DNA from: Allorhizocola sp044869915
GTDB lineage: Bacteria > Actinomycetota > Actinomycetes > Mycobacteriales > Micromonosporaceae
Length of the DNA stretch: 25,105 bases
Direction: 5' to 3'
Assembly: GCA_044869915.1 (NCBI GenBank)
Contig: JBIOYB010000683.1
Location: 1-25,105, forward strand
A program made the translations under genes and the position numbers. Every line of letters starts with the position of its first letter. Position 1 is the stretch's first letter. This document shows, piece after piece, positions 25,031-25,105 of this stretch. The notes beneath the pieces were generated by a model. It had not been told where the DNA came from. It ran no database searches and saw only the letters and a program-made list of their open reading frames with translations.

Positions 25031-25105
25031 TCGTGGTTGGTGTGGGGTGTAGCACCGTCGCTTGTGGACAGGCGACGTGCCCGGTATGGGGCGCCAAGTG
25101 TGGAG
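24986..25105. other. G/T-rich unassigned sequence at window edge
   Basis: The last 120 bases are unusually rich in G and T on the + strand and lack the codon pattern of the genes around. A stem with one bulge (GCACCGTCGC at 25052-25061 against GCGACGTGC at 25072-25080, 10-nt loop) is present. It could be the end of a mobile element or the upstream region of another gene; I do not recognise it. Confidence 0.35.

Noticed and set aside
24885..25097. 70-codon minus-strand frame at the right edge
   Set aside because: Its product is His/Thr/Pro-rich with no resemblance to a protein family, and it mirrors the G/T-rich plus strand.

Overview
This is about 25 kb of high-GC, gene-dense chromosomal DNA from a Gram-positive actinomycete. 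The evidence is pervasive G/C at third codon positions, frequent GTG starts, a fused 2-oxoglutarate decarboxylase/dehydrogenase (Kgd type), an actinobacterial class F/E-like sortase, ESX/type VII secretion-type proteins, an MptA/MptB-type mannosyltransferase and a SigE-type ECF sigma factor. The gene mix suits Pseudonocardiales or Micromonosporales, but the sequence alone does not fix the family. No rRNA, tRNA, CRISPR array, phage gene or complete insertion sequence was seen.

Layout. (1) 200-3319 (+): a translationally coupled Baeyer-Villiger-type monooxygenase, short-chain dehydrogenase and alpha/beta hydrolase. Together they could carry an alcohol through ketone and ester or lactone to an acid. 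A perfect hairpin closes the unit. (2) 5659-3360 (-): a DMT-type transporter, a SigE-type ECF sigma factor and an overlapping single-pass membrane protein with a 48-bp Pro/Thr/Trp repeat. (3) 5687-8259 (+): an MptA/B-like and a GT87/PimE-like polyprenol-phosphate-mannose transferase. They converge on 11116-8075 (-), which holds an MgtA-like GT4, a second GT4 and an SGNH hydrolase. This looks like a lipoglycan (lipomannan/PIM-like) locus. (4) 11185-13411: a possible leader peptide and hairpin, an MDR oxidoreductase, a PPOX/F420-type flavoprotein and a sortase. (5) 14486-13380 and 18556-16496 (-): acetate kinase and phosphate acetyltransferase, separated by a small membrane protein and a three-gene type VII-secretion-like cassette on the other strand. 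(6) 19486-18566 (-): a helix-turn-helix protein followed by a RelE-like small protein, which is a candidate toxin-antitoxin pair. A good sigma-70-like promoter and a palindrome sit between them. (7) 23288-19530 (-): Kgd and a 58-residue DUF6104-like protein, then a thioesterase-like protein (24026-23337). (8) 24077 to the end (+): an OlsB-like N-acyltransferase followed by what looks like the start of a PlsC-type acyltransferase that breaks off near 24985.

Architecture. Four of the five convergent gene pairs overlap at their 3' ends, leaving no room for a classical terminator. Many genes lack a Shine-Dalgarno and instead carry a TANNNT -10-like hexamer 6-8 nt before the start codon, which suggests leaderless mRNAs. 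In four cases the TAG stop codon of the upstream frame supplies the first three bases of that hexamer. The most novel-looking elements are the WXG/EspC-like cassette inside the ack-pta region, the HTH/RelE-like pair, and the stop-nested promoters.
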